Shown here piece after piece: positions 8,576 through 17,620 of a DNA stretch of 59,415 nt (positions are counted from its first letter, which is position 1; the number at the start of each line of letters is the position of its first letter). A program made the translations under genes and the position numbers. Under the pieces are notes generated by a model. It made no database searches, was not told the DNA's origin, and saw only the letters and a program-made list of their open reading frames with translations. This stretch comes from Flavobacteriia bacterium (GTDB lineage: Bacteria; Bacteroidota; Bacteroidia; Flavobacteriales_D; Crocinitomicaceae), in NCBI GenBank assembly GCA_947458955.1, contig CANGZT010000002.1, positions 1 through 59,415 on the forward strand. Direction: 5' to 3'.

Positions 8576-9848
8576 ATTTGACATTTTTCATTAAAATCCG
8601 AGCTGTTTGTTCGGATTTTTGTGTTAAAATAATCTGTTTATCAATAGTCACTCGATCTATCGTTGCTTGATCATAATGACGTATAGTAACCAATTCTAAG
8701 CCTTCTTCAATAGAGACAATAAAATCATTTTCTAGTTGACTAAATAAGTCTTTAATTACAGAAGGTTTGTTCTCTATTACAAAATCAAAACTAATCGCTG
8801 AATTTTGCATCAGGTTAATTTGTACACCAGCATTAGAAAGAATATTGAACAAATGACTTAAATTTTCCTCCACAATAAATGAAAAATCCTTTGGTGTAAT
8901 ACCCACTTTTATCTGATTCATTTTAAAGATAAAAGAGGGGACTAAATGATCAAACTCAGTAACAGAAGAGATGATAGTACCAGAAGCAGATGGGTCTACG
9001 AAAGATTTAACATAAAGAGGAATGTTTTTATTTTGTAATGGTTTGATTGTCTTAGGGTGAATAACTGTGGCTCCATAGTAGGCCAATTCGATTGCTTCTT
9101 GAAATGAAATTTGGTTTAACTTAATGGTTCTATCAAACCATTTTGGGTCAGCATTTAACATTCCAGGTACGTCTTTCCAAATTGTAACACTTTCAGCATT
9201 TAAACAAAAAGCATAGATACCTGCAGTGTAGTCAGAACCTTCACGACCTAAGGTGGTCGCAAAACCTTCAGGAGTTGATCCAATAAATCCTTGGGTAATT
9301 AGAACATCAGAGCTTTTGAATAAAGGTAATAAGTTAGTGTTAATCAGTTCTTGTGTTTTATTCCAATCTACCGTTGCGTTTCGATAATTGTTATCTGTTC
9401 GGATGAATTGTTTGGTATCAATCCATTTGGCAGAAATTGTTCTATCTAGTAGGTATTCTTCTACAATTTTGGTGCTAATTATTTCTCCCAATGATACAAT
9501 TTGATCATATTCATAATCATATTTTTCAGATATTGGTTTAGATATTTTATCTAATAGCGACTCTTTAATGTCTTCTAAAAATGCTATGAGTCCTTCATGC
9601 CTTTCTAAAAAGAGTTGATCAACAATTTTTAGATGATATTTAATAATTTCTTCAACCAAATAGCGAAACGACTCTTGATTATTAGTACATAGTGCATCAA
9701 CAACTTCTTCCAAAGCATTTGTCGTTTTACCCATAGCAGATACGACAACTAATTTCTTTTTAGTTGGAAACATGGAAATAATTTGCGCTACATTTTTTAC
9801 AGCTGATGCGTCTTTTACTGATGCGCCTCCGAATTTAAAAACCAACAT
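8574..9848 (-). CDS. monofunctional aspartate kinase
   Basis: Phosphorylates aspartate, the committed step to lysine, methionine and threonine. The 424-residue protein begins with the kinase motif VFKFGGASV (residues 3-11) and has the conserved LGREGSDYTAG segment at about residues 216-226, followed by C-terminal ACT-type regulatory modules from about residue 310 (KVGITPKDFSFIVEENLSHLFNILSNAG in outline). It is not fused to homoserine dehydrogenase, so it resembles the LysC-type enzymes; which amino acid inhibits it cannot be told. It shares a bidirectional terminator with recA. Confidence 0.92.
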   Translation of the reverse strand: MLVFKFGGASVKDASAVKNVAQIISMFPTKKKLVVVSAMGKTTNALEEVVDALCTNNQESFRYLVEEIIKYHLKIVDQLFLERHEGLIAFLEDIKESLLDKISKPISEKYDYEYDQIVSLGEIISTKIVEEYLLDRTISAKWIDTKQFIRTDNNYRNATVDWNKTQELINTNLLPLFKSSDVLITQGFIGSTPEGFATTLGREGSDYTAGIYAFCLNAESVTIWKDVPGMLNADPKWFDRTIKLNQISFQEAIELAYYGATVIHPKTIKPLQNKNIPLYVKSFVDPSASGTIISSVTEFDHLVPSFIFKMNQIKVGITPKDFSFIVEENLSHLFNILSNAGVQINLMQNSAISFDFVIENKPSVIKDLFSQLENDFIVSIEEGLELVTIRHYDQATIDRVTIDKQIILTQKSEQTARILMKNVK

Positions 9849-9860
9849 AATAATCCTATT

Positions 9861-10364
9861 TTATTTATCAATATCTAAGTTAGTATTTTGTATAAATACA
9901 AAACGTAAGGAAATAAAAAAACCATTGACTGCTTTTGGAGGAGTCGAGGTCATTAAAAAATTATACCCTGTTTGTAAGTGCAATTGAGATAATTTAAAAC
10001 CTATTAAAGGAGTAAAACCAAGTGTACTTCTTTCATAGTCAGTACGATAGATTAAATTTGCTCCATAAGATAGATTAAATCTTCCCTTTTTCATCCAATA
10101 ACCCATATCATAACCTAATACATTATGGTATAAATTATAATTAAAACCAAAATGAGCAGCATGGGTGGTAGGCTTTATCCATGCCATTTGTTTCAGTTGG
10201 TATTCAGCCCCAAATTCTATACTTGTGTATGCCCCGCGTTGTAATCCAATGTAGGGTCCAAATTTATGTAGATTTATTTTTAATGGTTGAGGTATAGGTT
10301 CTGCAAATACTCCTAGTGGTATTAACCCAAATAGAAAAAATAATATCAAAAGATTACTTTTCAT
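9861..10364 (-). CDS. small outer-membrane beta-barrel-like exported protein
   Basis: The 167-residue product has a signal peptide (LLILFFLFGLIPLGVFA, cleavage near residue 22) and then alternating hydrophobic/polar strands with many Tyr, Phe and Gly, ending in a strand FFISLRFVFIQ. This is the pattern of a small outer-membrane barrel. No named family recognised. It overlaps the end of cvpA by 11 nt and so is translated from the same transcript. Confidence 0.75.
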   Translation of the reverse strand: MKSNLLILFFLFGLIPLGVFAEPIPQPLKINLHKFGPYIGLQRGAYTSIEFGAEYQLKQMAWIKPTTHAAHFGFNYNLYHNVLGYDMGYWMKKGRFNLSYGANLIYRTDYERSTLGFTPLIGFKLSQLHLQTGYNFLMTSTPPKAVNGFFISLRFVFIQNTNLDIDK

Positions 10365-10983
10365 ATGTAAAATATATTTCGCGCAACTTTATAGAGTCAT
10401 TTGTTTGTATACCAATACTATCTGCTAAAAATTTTGCTCTACGAACTTCTTTTAAAGTATAAGTTGAAGTATCAGTATCAAGTAAATTATGAACGAAAAT
10501 AGTACTTTCTTTCATTCCAGGAATGGAAGATTTTGAAACTTGCATGATGGGGTGATATAGTAAGGATGCTTCTTTCATTTTAGGAGGAAAAAATCCAATT
10601 TTTTCATCGTATGATTCTAATAAAATCAATAAAGTACTAAGTATGTAAATGTATTTCAAGACAGAAAAAAAAACACCTGCCAATTTATTAATAGGGGTCA
10701 ATTGAGTTACTTTAATTATTTTTTCAATAGTTTTACCCAAAAAATAAACCATTGCTCCAATACCTAAAAAGGTAATTGTGAAAGCAATAACAGGGACATA
10801 TTTAGAGGACAATTCAAGATTCTTACGTAAAAAGTTAGCTGTTAAATCTGAAAAGTGAATACCAGCGTAAAGACCTACAAAAAGAGCTAACAGGGTAAAT
10901 ATTTCAATAATTAAACCATGTTTAAACCCTTTCCAAGCTGCGTAAATGATGGGAACTAAAATAACGACATCAATGAGGTTCAT
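10354..10983 (-). CDS. cvpA: CvpA family inner-membrane protein
   Basis: The 209 residues begin MNLIDVVILVPIIYAAWKGFKHGLI, the hallmark of CvpA/colicin-V-production proteins, and contain four hydrophobic segments within the first about 130 residues; the rest is a soluble tail. CvpA proteins are implicated in envelope homeostasis and bile or antimicrobial-peptide tolerance in other bacteria, without a settled biochemical role. It overlaps the downstream barrel-protein gene by 11 nt. I see only weak promoter matches upstream. Confidence 0.85.
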   Translation of the reverse strand: MNLIDVVILVPIIYAAWKGFKHGLIIEIFTLLALFVGLYAGIHFSDLTANFLRKNLELSSKYVPVIAFTITFLGIGAMVYFLGKTIEKIIKVTQLTPINKLAGVFFSVLKYIYILSTLLILLESYDEKIGFFPPKMKEASLLYHPIMQVSKSSIPGMKESTIFVHNLLDTDTSTYTLKEVRRAKFLADSIGIQTNDSIKLREIYFTYEK

Positions 10984-11073
10984 CTTTAAATTTTAAATCT
11001 AAATTAAATTGAAATTAAGTTTTAAAAAATCATTTCATAATAACTTCTTAACGTAACAATGTGAATTATAATA

Positions 11074-11107
11074 CAAAAAAAAAGAGGTTACCAATTGATA
11101 ACCTCTT
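11074..11107 (-). terminator. intrinsic terminator of the 2-Cys peroxiredoxin gene
   Basis: A 9-bp perfect stem, AAGAGGTTA (11082-11090) with TAACCTCTT (11099-11107), and an 8-base loop. On the minus strand the stem is followed by a run of about nine T residues. Confidence 0.88.
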
Positions 11108-11125
11108 CAAAAAAAATATTTAAGA

Positions 11126-11758
11126 TTAGTGTTTAGCTAAATAATCAGCGACACCGTCAAAAGACGCTTTCATTCCTTCGTCCCCTTTTGTCCAGTTTGC
11201 AGGACAAACTTCACCATTTTCTTCGAAGAATTGTAAAGCATCAACCATACGTATAGCTTCATCAACATTTCTTCCTAATGGGAAATTGTTTACCAATTGG
11301 TGCATAACAACTCCATTTTTGTCAATCAAAAATAACCCTCTGTAAGCAATCATTGGTCCTGTTGCAATTAAATTTCCATCTACATCATAGTCATACTCAC
11401 CTGCTAATACACCGTACGCTTCTGAAATTGTTTTAGATGTATCCGCAATGATAGGATAAGTAACCCCTTCGATACCACCTTTGTTTTTAGGAACTTGTAA
11501 CCAACCCCAGTGAGACTCTTCAGTATCTGTAGAACAAGCTACTACTTTTGCACCTCTAGCTTCGAATTCTGCTAATTTAGCTTGAAAAGCATGTAATTCA
11601 GAAGGACAAACGAATGTAAAATCTTTCGGGTAGAAAAATAATACAACAGGGTTTTTCCCTATAAATTGATCCAATGAGAAATTTGAAACAACTTCTCCAC
11701 CATTTATAACAGCTCCTGCAGAAAAATGAGGTGCTTTTTTACCTACTAATACTCCCAT
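11126..11758 (-). CDS. typical 2-Cys peroxiredoxin (AhpC/Prx1 type)
   Basis: Thiol peroxidase of 210 residues. The peroxidatic Cys51 is in DFTFVCPSELHAF and the resolving cysteine, at about residue 185, in GEVCPANW. The GGIEG segment near residue 95 corresponds to the GGLG motif that, with a C-terminal helix, makes such enzymes sensitive to overoxidation. The C-terminal extension is present (DGVADYLAKH) but lacks the eukaryotic-type YF motif, so partial robustness is expected. It has its own promoter and terminator, hence monocistronic, with no AhpF next to it. Confidence 0.93.
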   Translation of the reverse strand: MGVLVGKKAPHFSAGAVINGGEVVSNFSLDQFIGKNPVVLFFYPKDFTFVCPSELHAFQAKLAEFEARGAKVVACSTDTEESHWGWLQVPKNKGGIEGVTYPIIADTSKTISEAYGVLAGEYDYDVDGNLIATGPMIAYRGLFLIDKNGVVMHQLVNNFPLGRNVDEAIRMVDALQFFEENGEVCPANWTKGDEGMKASFDGVADYLAKH

Positions 11759-11792
11759 GTTTTAAAATTTAAAATTTCAACTTTTAGTTATA

Positions 11793-11826
11793 CAAATTTA
11801 AGTATTGATTTGTTTAATTCTTGCAA
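11793..11826 (-). promoter_or_regulatory. 2-Cys peroxiredoxin promoter
   Basis: Minus-strand TAAATTTG at 11800-11793 matches TANNTTTG; a TTG at 11826-11824 lies 23 nt upstream, within the accepted range. Confidence 0.5.
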
Positions 11827-11885
11827 CAAAACTTTTATTTTTTTAATGTATTCATTGTTAATTATATATATTAAATTATAAATTA

Positions 11886-11893
11886 TATCTTTG
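11886..11893 (+). promoter_or_regulatory. promoter -7 element of the secreted protease operon
   Basis: TATCTTTG matches TANNTTTG exactly and lies 20 nt before the first possible ATG (11914). No -33 at good spacing is visible. Confidence 0.45.
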
Positions 11894-11913
11894 TTTCAAT
11901 CATTTTAATTAAA

Positions 11914-13560
11914 ATGTTGAATATGAGATTTTTAAATAAGTTTTTGTTGTGTTTCATTTTGTTTTTTTGCCTGCATAATAATATCCTTGCACAAGGAAGC
12001 TCATATTTTGATAAGTCAGGGAAACCAACAACAGCTGAAAATGCATACTACAGCAGAAAATTAGTTTCAGGGGATACTTATCAAAGTTTTTATACGAATG
12101 GAAACATTTATTTTGAGGGTAGAATTCTAAAACTTGATAAAACAGGAGATTATAATAATACCTATGTAGGTACTTGTAAATGGTATTATAAAAATGGTAA
12201 AAATAAGGTCACTAAAACTTTTGATGAAAAAGGAATTGAAAATGGGATATCAATTTATTACTATGAAACAGGTAAAGTATGGAAAGAAATAACTTATGTG
12301 AATGGTAAAATAAAGGATAATACCTTTGTTGAGTATGACGAGAATGGAGTTGCTAACCGAATATTTGAAGAGGATTTTATAAATAATTTAAATGATTGGG
12401 ATGTTTATGAAAGTGATAAAAGTAAGGCCATTATTGCTGGAAATGTACTCGAAATAAAAAGTAATACAGCACAAGGTACTTCCAGATTCATTAGCGTGCC
12501 TACTGAGGGATCTGATATTATTATAGAAGGATTGATAGATGTTTCAACTCTTGCACCAAGTTCTAAAGCTGGAATTATTTTTGGGTTCAAAGACTGGCAG
12601 AATTATAATTTTTTCTTAATTACGCAAAGTACCTTTTATGTAGGAACAGTTTTTGAAGGTTTGAGCGCGATTAAGGCTGAAGATATGTATACTAGTGCTG
12701 TTCTTAAAACGGGGTTCAATAATTTAAAAATATTAAATATTGGTGATAAAAGTGTTTTTTCCATCAATGGTGAAGTACAATTCACTACTGATAGTTATCG
12801 ATTATACGGTCCTAAAATTGGTTTTATAGTAAGTGGAAAAAATACAATTAAGATTGACAAATTGATTACTAAAGAAATGGACATTAATCATAATGGTAAT
12901 CAATCAGTTGATAAAACAGATCAAAATGTAAAATCGACAGGTTCTGGAATCATGATAAGTAAAGATGGTTATTTAGTTACTAATTATCATGTGATTGAGG
13001 ATGCAAAGGGAACAGTAATGGTTGAAATTACACGCGATGGTACAACTAAAAATTTTAAAGCATCTGTTATTAAAAGTGATAAAGAAAACGATTTAGCCAT
13101 TTTGAAGATTGAGGATTCCGATTTTAAACCTTATGCTAAAATCCAATATGCTTTCAAAGATAATGGTTCTACTGATGTAGGTTCAATGGTTTATACTATT
13201 GGTTTTCCAATGGCTTTAGCAGGAATGGGTAAAGAAGCAAAATTTACAGATGGTAAAGTAAGTTCAAAAACAGGATATAATAATGCAATTAATTCATATC
13301 AAACTTCTGTACCGGTTCAACCTGGAAATAGTGGAGGCCCATTGTTTGATGAGAAAGGGAAGTTGATAGGTGTCATTAACGCTAAGATTAAAGATGGTGA
13401 TAATGTTTCTTATGCAATTAAGTTGAATTATATTAAGAATTTGATCGAGATTCTTCCAGATTCATTTGAATTACCAAATGATAGTTCTACATCGTTATTA
13501 TCTGTACCAGAACAGGTTAAAATATTATCGAACTACGTTGTATTGATCAAAATTAAGTAA
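11914..13560 (+). CDS. exported MORN-repeat / lectin-like / trypsin-like serine protease fusion
   Basis: The 548 residues show three modules after a signal peptide (to about residue 27). Residues about 45-145 are MORN/YwqK-like repeats (YTNGNIYFEG, WYYKNGKN, YYYETGKVWKE, YDENG). Residues about 150-310 form a beta-rich region like concanavalin/LamG-type domains (GIIFGFKDWQNYNFFLI). Residues about 330-520 are an S1C (DegP/HtrA-like) protease with His359 in LVTNYHVIEDA, Asp393 in ENDLAILKI and Ser473 in VQPGNSGGPLF, so it should be active. There is no PDZ domain. An ATG at 11923 is an alternative start. First gene of an operon with the next two. Confidence 0.85.
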   Translation: MLNMRFLNKFLLCFILFFCLHNNILAQGSSYFDKSGKPTTAENAYYSRKLVSGDTYQSFYTNGNIYFEGRILKLDKTGDYNNTYVGTCKWYYKNGKNKVTKTFDEKGIENGISIYYYETGKVWKEITYVNGKIKDNTFVEYDENGVANRIFEEDFINNLNDWDVYESDKSKAIIAGNVLEIKSNTAQGTSRFISVPTEGSDIIIEGLIDVSTLAPSSKAGIIFGFKDWQNYNFFLITQSTFYVGTVFEGLSAIKAEDMYTSAVLKTGFNNLKILNIGDKSVFSINGEVQFTTDSYRLYGPKIGFIVSGKNTIKIDKLITKEMDINHNGNQSVDKTDQNVKSTGSGIMISKDGYLVTNYHVIEDAKGTVMVEITRDGTTKNFKASVIKSDKENDLAILKIEDSDFKPYAKIQYAFKDNGSTDVGSMVYTIGFPMALAGMGKEAKFTDGKVSSKTGYNNAINSYQTSVPVQPGNSGGPLFDEKGKLIGVINAKIKDGDNVSYAIKLNYIKNLIEILPDSFELPNDSSTSLLSVPEQVKILSNYVVLIKIK

Positions 13561-13563
13561 AAC

Positions 13564-14403
13564 ATGAAAAATATATTATTCTTAATTTTTGTAATGTTTA
13601 TTGCCATTACCTATGGCCAAAACAAGAATCAAAAAAATCAACCTGCTACTAATTTTAAAGCAAATGATTTGGATCAAACATATACTCCGCCAGTAAATTC
13701 AATTTTTGATGAAGACTCAAAGAAAAATAATGTAAACACCGCTGCTATAGCAGATTTTAGAAATGTAATTCGATTCAATCCGTTTTTATTAGCGAGAAGT
13801 ATTGCGGCTATTGGTTATGAAAGATCTTTAAATGACTACATTGGACTGGAGGCGTATTTGGGTTATTCTTATAAACTTGATTGGATCCAGGCAATAAGTA
13901 TTGCAGTTAGTGGGAATGATTTTTCGATGGGAGAAAATAAATCAGTGATTGGCGTGAATGATATGATTGTTAATGGTACATTTAAATCTGGAGGATCTTA
14001 CGGTAGTATCGGTACAAAAATATATATGGATGGCTCACCTTATGATGGTAGTTATTTTGGAATACAAGTAAGATATAATTCATATAATTTAAATTTAAAA
14101 AATGAAAATTTTAGTCCATATAATTTTCTTTCATCATTAGATGAGACTACAAACATTAGAAATATCACAACAGTTTTTCAATGGGGAACTTCAGTGACTG
14201 GTGGCACTTCAAAATTACCCGTAATTCATGAATTTTATACAGGTATAGGTATCAGAAGTTCTTCTTATGATGTATATAGTCAAAAGGATATAGATGGTTT
14301 TAATGAACCAAGATATTTTAAAACAGATCAACGTGAAAGTCAAATAGGATTTTCTTACGTTGTAGGTTATACATTAGGATTCGGATTTAAATCAAAAAAA
14401 TAA
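13564..14403 (+). CDS. exported outer-membrane beta-barrel-like protein
   Basis: The 279-residue product has a short signal peptide (ILFLIFVMFIAITYG), a polar linker rich in Asn and Lys to about residue 60, and then repeated amphipathic strands with Gly and aromatic residues, ending in GYTLGFGFKSKK. No family recognised beyond the barrel pattern. It starts 4 nt after the protease gene, so co-expression with the protease fusion is near certain. It might be its membrane partner, which is inference. Confidence 0.72.
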   Translation: MKNILFLIFVMFIAITYGQNKNQKNQPATNFKANDLDQTYTPPVNSIFDEDSKKNNVNTAAIADFRNVIRFNPFLLARSIAAIGYERSLNDYIGLEAYLGYSYKLDWIQAISIAVSGNDFSMGENKSVIGVNDMIVNGTFKSGGSYGSIGTKIYMDGSPYDGSYFGIQVRYNSYNLNLKNENFSPYNFLSSLDETTNIRNITTVFQWGTSVTGGTSKLPVIHEFYTGIGIRSSSYDVYSQKDIDGFNEPRYFKTDQRESQIGFSYVVGYTLGFGFKSKK

Positions 14404-14415
14404 ATATAAAATAAA

Positions 14416-16077
14416 ATGAAAAAACAATTTTTTCTACTATTATTCATTTTTGCAACATTTCAAATGCGTGCACAAGAAATGAAATTGACTTGGTCTCAAG
14501 AATTAAAGATGTCTAAGAAAACAGGATTCTACAATACGATACTTGGAAGAAATGACAATTTATTATATGTAAAGTTTTCTACATTAAGAAAGATCAGAAT
14601 AACTGCTTTCGATAAAGTAACGATGAAAGAAAAATTCACAGTACCAGTCAAAGGATTTCCTGAAAATAAAGCAACTAAAGCAGACTTTAAAGATTTAGAT
14701 TATTACAGAACAATCATCTTCAGTAATTCAATTTACACTTTTTGGGTAAAAGAAAGTAAAGAGAAAGATGAATTATTTGTTCAAACATACGATGCAACTC
14801 TTAAAATTTCAAAGCCTTTAAGAAAAATCTATGAATTAAAAACTTTTAAAGGGGCTAAGAAAAAAGCTGAATTATTTATTATGGTGAATAAATCTTTAGG
14901 AGAAAAGATTTTAATCGGTGGTGAAACAGCTGGAAATAAAGGAGATAACGTAAAAGTTGAATATAAAATCTTAAATGCAGATTTTACATTTTCGAATGCT
15001 GGTCAAGCTGAATTACCTTTACAGATTACTGGTAGATCAAATAGTTTATCTTCAAGTTATAGTTTTGGTGATGATGGAAACCTACACGTTAAATCAGATA
15101 AAACATTAACGATTATTAATTTAGAGAAAGGTTCTAAAGAAACGTATCTTGTTGAGTTTAAAAACAAACAAATTTTTGATTTTGATTATATATATGATCA
15201 AAATACGATACGTGTTTTTGGTTTATTTTGTGATTTAACGAAGGATAAAAGTGGAAATGACAATCATGGTATTTTCTATGCTATCATTAACAGTAGTACT
15301 TTAAAGCTTGAAAGCGAGAATTTTACTTATTTCACAAAGGATCAATTAGATAAACTTTTTGCTGAAGATCAATCTGACAGAAAAGACTCAAAGTTATTTC
15401 AATCAAAAAAGAGTAAAGATTCTGAGGATCAATCTTTAAAAACAAATTATACAGTTGAAAATGTATTAAAGGATGGAAAAGATTTAATTTTAATTTGTTC
15501 AATTATGTATAACTACACAGTTACATATACAACAACGAATTCAAATGGTACAACGTCAACAAGACAAGAACCTAGATGTAATAAACGTAACTTGACTGTT
15601 TTTAGAATAAATGATAAAGGTGAGATCCAATGGGCTACTAACGTAAATAGAAGCATTACTTATCCTAGACACTTTGTTTATGATATAAATTCTATCAAAA
15701 AGGACAACATGATATATGTTACCTATGGGTCTGATTTTATTACAGATAAAGATGTAAAGAAAAAGAAAAAATGCTGTTCAATTAATGTTGCTGCTGCTAA
15801 AGAAATGAGAGATAAAATTGCTTATGCTACTTTTGATTTGGTTACAGGTGTTGCAAGTGTTAAAGAAATCGTTGTAAATCAACCAAAAACTCCTAAAAAA
15901 GAACGTAAACAAGTTGATCCAACAAATATTGAAACATTAGGTGGTGATTTTTATATAGTTTCTGAAAAGTATAATTTACCTTCAAATTCTATATTAGGAT
16001 TAATTTTTAGATCTGGAAAATTACAGATGGGTTATACAACGATTAACTCTGTATCGGCGCCTCAACCAAAAAAATAA
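14416..16077 (+). CDS. exported protein of unknown function, 553 aa, possible beta-propeller
   Basis: No family recognised. A signal peptide (FFLLLFIFATFQMRA) is followed by about 530 residues of regularly repeating beta-strand text (LYVKFSTL, NSIYTFWVKES, KILIGGETAG, TIRVFGLFC, DLILICSIMYNY, NMIYVTYGSD), which suggests a propeller. A Lys-rich stretch leading to an adjacent CC pair lies near residue 455. There is no T9SS sorting domain at the C-terminus. Third gene of the protease operon, 12 nt after the barrel gene. Its stop directly abuts the stop of the convergent gene, and its terminator lies inside that gene (16122-16161). Confidence 0.7.
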   Translation: MKKQFFLLLFIFATFQMRAQEMKLTWSQELKMSKKTGFYNTILGRNDNLLYVKFSTLRKIRITAFDKVTMKEKFTVPVKGFPENKATKADFKDLDYYRTIIFSNSIYTFWVKESKEKDELFVQTYDATLKISKPLRKIYELKTFKGAKKKAELFIMVNKSLGEKILIGGETAGNKGDNVKVEYKILNADFTFSNAGQAELPLQITGRSNSLSSSYSFGDDGNLHVKSDKTLTIINLEKGSKETYLVEFKNKQIFDFDYIYDQNTIRVFGLFCDLTKDKSGNDNHGIFYAIINSSTLKLESENFTYFTKDQLDKLFAEDQSDRKDSKLFQSKKSKDSEDQSLKTNYTVENVLKDGKDLILICSIMYNYTVTYTTTNSNGTTSTRQEPRCNKRNLTVFRINDKGEIQWATNVNRSITYPRHFVYDINSIKKDNMIYVTYGSDFITDKDVKKKKKCCSINVAAAKEMRDKIAYATFDLVTGVASVKEIVVNQPKTPKKERKQVDPTNIETLGGDFYIVSEKYNLPSNSILGLIFRSGKLQMGYTTINSVSAPQPKK

Positions 16078-16881
16078 TTAGTATTTGAAATTTAAAGGGT
16101 AAGCATTTAAAATTTCACTGTAAACGGTTTCGCAAATATTAGCGAGACCGTTTCTTTTTTTATTTAGTTTATCATGAATTAATTCTTCGGTTAATATCGA
16201 ATTACCTTGATAAAATTTCAACCAATAGACTAAACTAAATCCAATTGCGTTGATGTATAAATTATGCCTTAGTAATTCGAATACAGCATAAGTAGAAACT
16301 CCAGTAAGTGCGAATGAAGTGATTCCTTTTATTTTATTTCCTAATAAGTATGTTCCTAACCCAGGAATAATCTTAGAATATTTCACTAATTTACTTGATT
16401 GTTTTTCCTCTATTGATAACGAATCAAGGCAATTTAAACCAATAAATAAGGAGTCGAATTGAATCAAATTATTTACAAATATTTTTCTTAATTCTTTGTT
16501 GTCTTTGTATATAAAAAATTTTAAAAGTTGAATATGAATACTTGTATCTTCTGATACTTTAACATAGTTAGATTCATAGTTTTTAGCAAAATTTAATTCT
16601 TTGTTTATTAGAGATATAAGTGCCATGTTCCAAAGAAAATGATTAAGTATATCTTTATTTTTTATAAAATTTTGGTTAATTCTTTTACCAAGTTCAAAGG
16701 TTGTACTATCTATCAATTGGTTTCTTAAGCAATAGTTGAATTTTTCTATTAATACATTGTTTTTTGCAGTATCATTTTTCGCAACTAAATACTGCATCTC
16801 ATAATTAACTAGAGTTGAAACGTCTTGTGAGAGAATTTTAGTACTAAAAAGCAGAAGACTGCAAATAATAATTTTGAACAT
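16078..16881 (-). CDS. exported membrane protein with IIPGLG motif, paralogue-like to its upstream neighbour
   Basis: The 267 residues comprise a signal peptide (IIICSLLLFSTKILS), a helical periplasmic stretch of about 145 residues, the motif SKIIPGLGTYLLGNKIKG (IIPGLG at 171-176) and hydrophobic segments after it, ending with a polar tail. The PGLG-x-x-x-x-G start of a membrane hairpin recalls DUF5683/TM2-type domains. Its start overlaps the end of the next gene by 38 nt, and that gene overlaps yidD by 4 nt. Function unknown. The 3' part of the coding sequence contains, on the opposite strand, the terminator of the convergent operon. Confidence 0.72.
   Translation of the reverse strand: MFKIIICSLLLFSTKILSQDVSTLVNYEMQYLVAKNDTAKNNVLIEKFNYCLRNQLIDSTTFELGKRINQNFIKNKDILNHFLWNMALISLINKELNFAKNYESNYVKVSEDTSIHIQLLKFFIYKDNKELRKIFVNNLIQFDSLFIGLNCLDSLSIEEKQSSKLVKYSKIIPGLGTYLLGNKIKGITSFALTGVSTYAVFELLRHNLYINAIGFSLVYWLKFYQGNSILTEELIHDKLNKKRNGLANICETVYSEILNAYPLNFKY
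16122..16161 (+). terminator. intrinsic terminator of the protease operon, embedded in the convergent gene
   Basis: A 12-bp stem with one G-U wobble, AAACGGTTTCGC (16122-16133) with GCGAGACCGTTT (16142-16153), and an 8-base loop. It is followed by C and seven T on the plus strand only. It lies entirely within the coding sequence of the 267-aa gene on the minus strand. Confidence 0.82.
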
Positions 16882-17620
16882 TAAATATAAATTCTAGTTG
16901 TTTTTCTTTTTTTACTTCTTTTAAATCAAAATAGGAACCTACAATATTTGCTAAATAGTAGGTAGATAAAAACCCAAAAGTGATGAAGGTATACGGATTA
17001 TATATACCAAGTACATATACTGATTCAACAAATTTAGAGCCAAGCAAAATATGGGCAGAAAAGACATTTCTAAATGAGTATTTTCTGCCATTATATAATT
17101 TTCCCAATCCTGGAATTATTGCTGAATATAATGCAGATATAATTGGTTTTTTAGAACGATACTTAATATATTCTTTATAATTCTTCCTTAACTCTGTTGC
17201 AATAAGAATCGTATCTACAGATTTTTCATTTAAAAGTATTTTTGCTAAATTTTTGAATTGTTTCGATACAGTATCTTCCAAATGATTTAGTTTATTATTA
17301 AACCAAACTTTCTTAAGTGAATCATTCAATTGTAAAAAGTGTAGATTTAATCTTAAATAAAAGCTTCTATCTGAAACAATTAGTTTTTCCGCTAATTCAA
17401 AATTTTTTATTATTTCTGTGTTTTGATTTTGATTTAATTGATTTAATATTTTAAAATAGGCTAAAGAGTCTGGATTTATCCCTACGGTGTCATAGTTTAG
17501 AACATATTCAAATTCTCTAAATAATTTATTTTTAAATAAATGATTTAATAAGTCAGATTTAGTTTGTGTAAATGAATTTAAACTGATGATAAAAAAATAT
17601 ATTAGTAACTCTTTTTTCAT
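16844..17620 (-). CDS. exported membrane protein with IIPGLG motif (DUF5683-like C-terminus)
   Basis: The 258 residues show a signal peptide (LLIYFFIISLNSFTQ), a helical, Asn/Lys-rich periplasmic region of about 140 residues, then SALYSAIIPGLGKLYNGRKY (IIPGLG at 168-173) and hydrophobic segments to about residue 230. The SAxxPGLGxxYNxxY text is what I know from DUF5683-like Bacteroidota membrane proteins. Architecture and motif position closely parallel the downstream 267-aa protein, suggesting an old duplication. It overlaps yidD by 4 nt (ATGA) and the downstream gene by 38 nt. Function unknown; a role alongside YidD at the membrane is inference. Confidence 0.75.
   Translation of the reverse strand: MKKELLIYFFIISLNSFTQTKSDLLNHLFKNKLFREFEYVLNYDTVGINPDSLAYFKILNQLNQNQNTEIIKNFELAEKLIVSDRSFYLRLNLHFLQLNDSLKKVWFNNKLNHLEDTVSKQFKNLAKILLNEKSVDTILIATELRKNYKEYIKYRSKKPIISALYSAIIPGLGKLYNGRKYSFRNVFSAHILLGSKFVESVYVLGIYNPYTFITFGFLSTYYLANIVGSYFDLKEVKKEKQLEFIFNVQNYYLQSSAF

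Noticed and set aside
16980-17180. 66-aa plus-strand ORF inside the 258-aa membrane protein gene
   Set aside because: Antisense shadow of a coding sequence with a signal peptide and conserved motif; no independent evidence.
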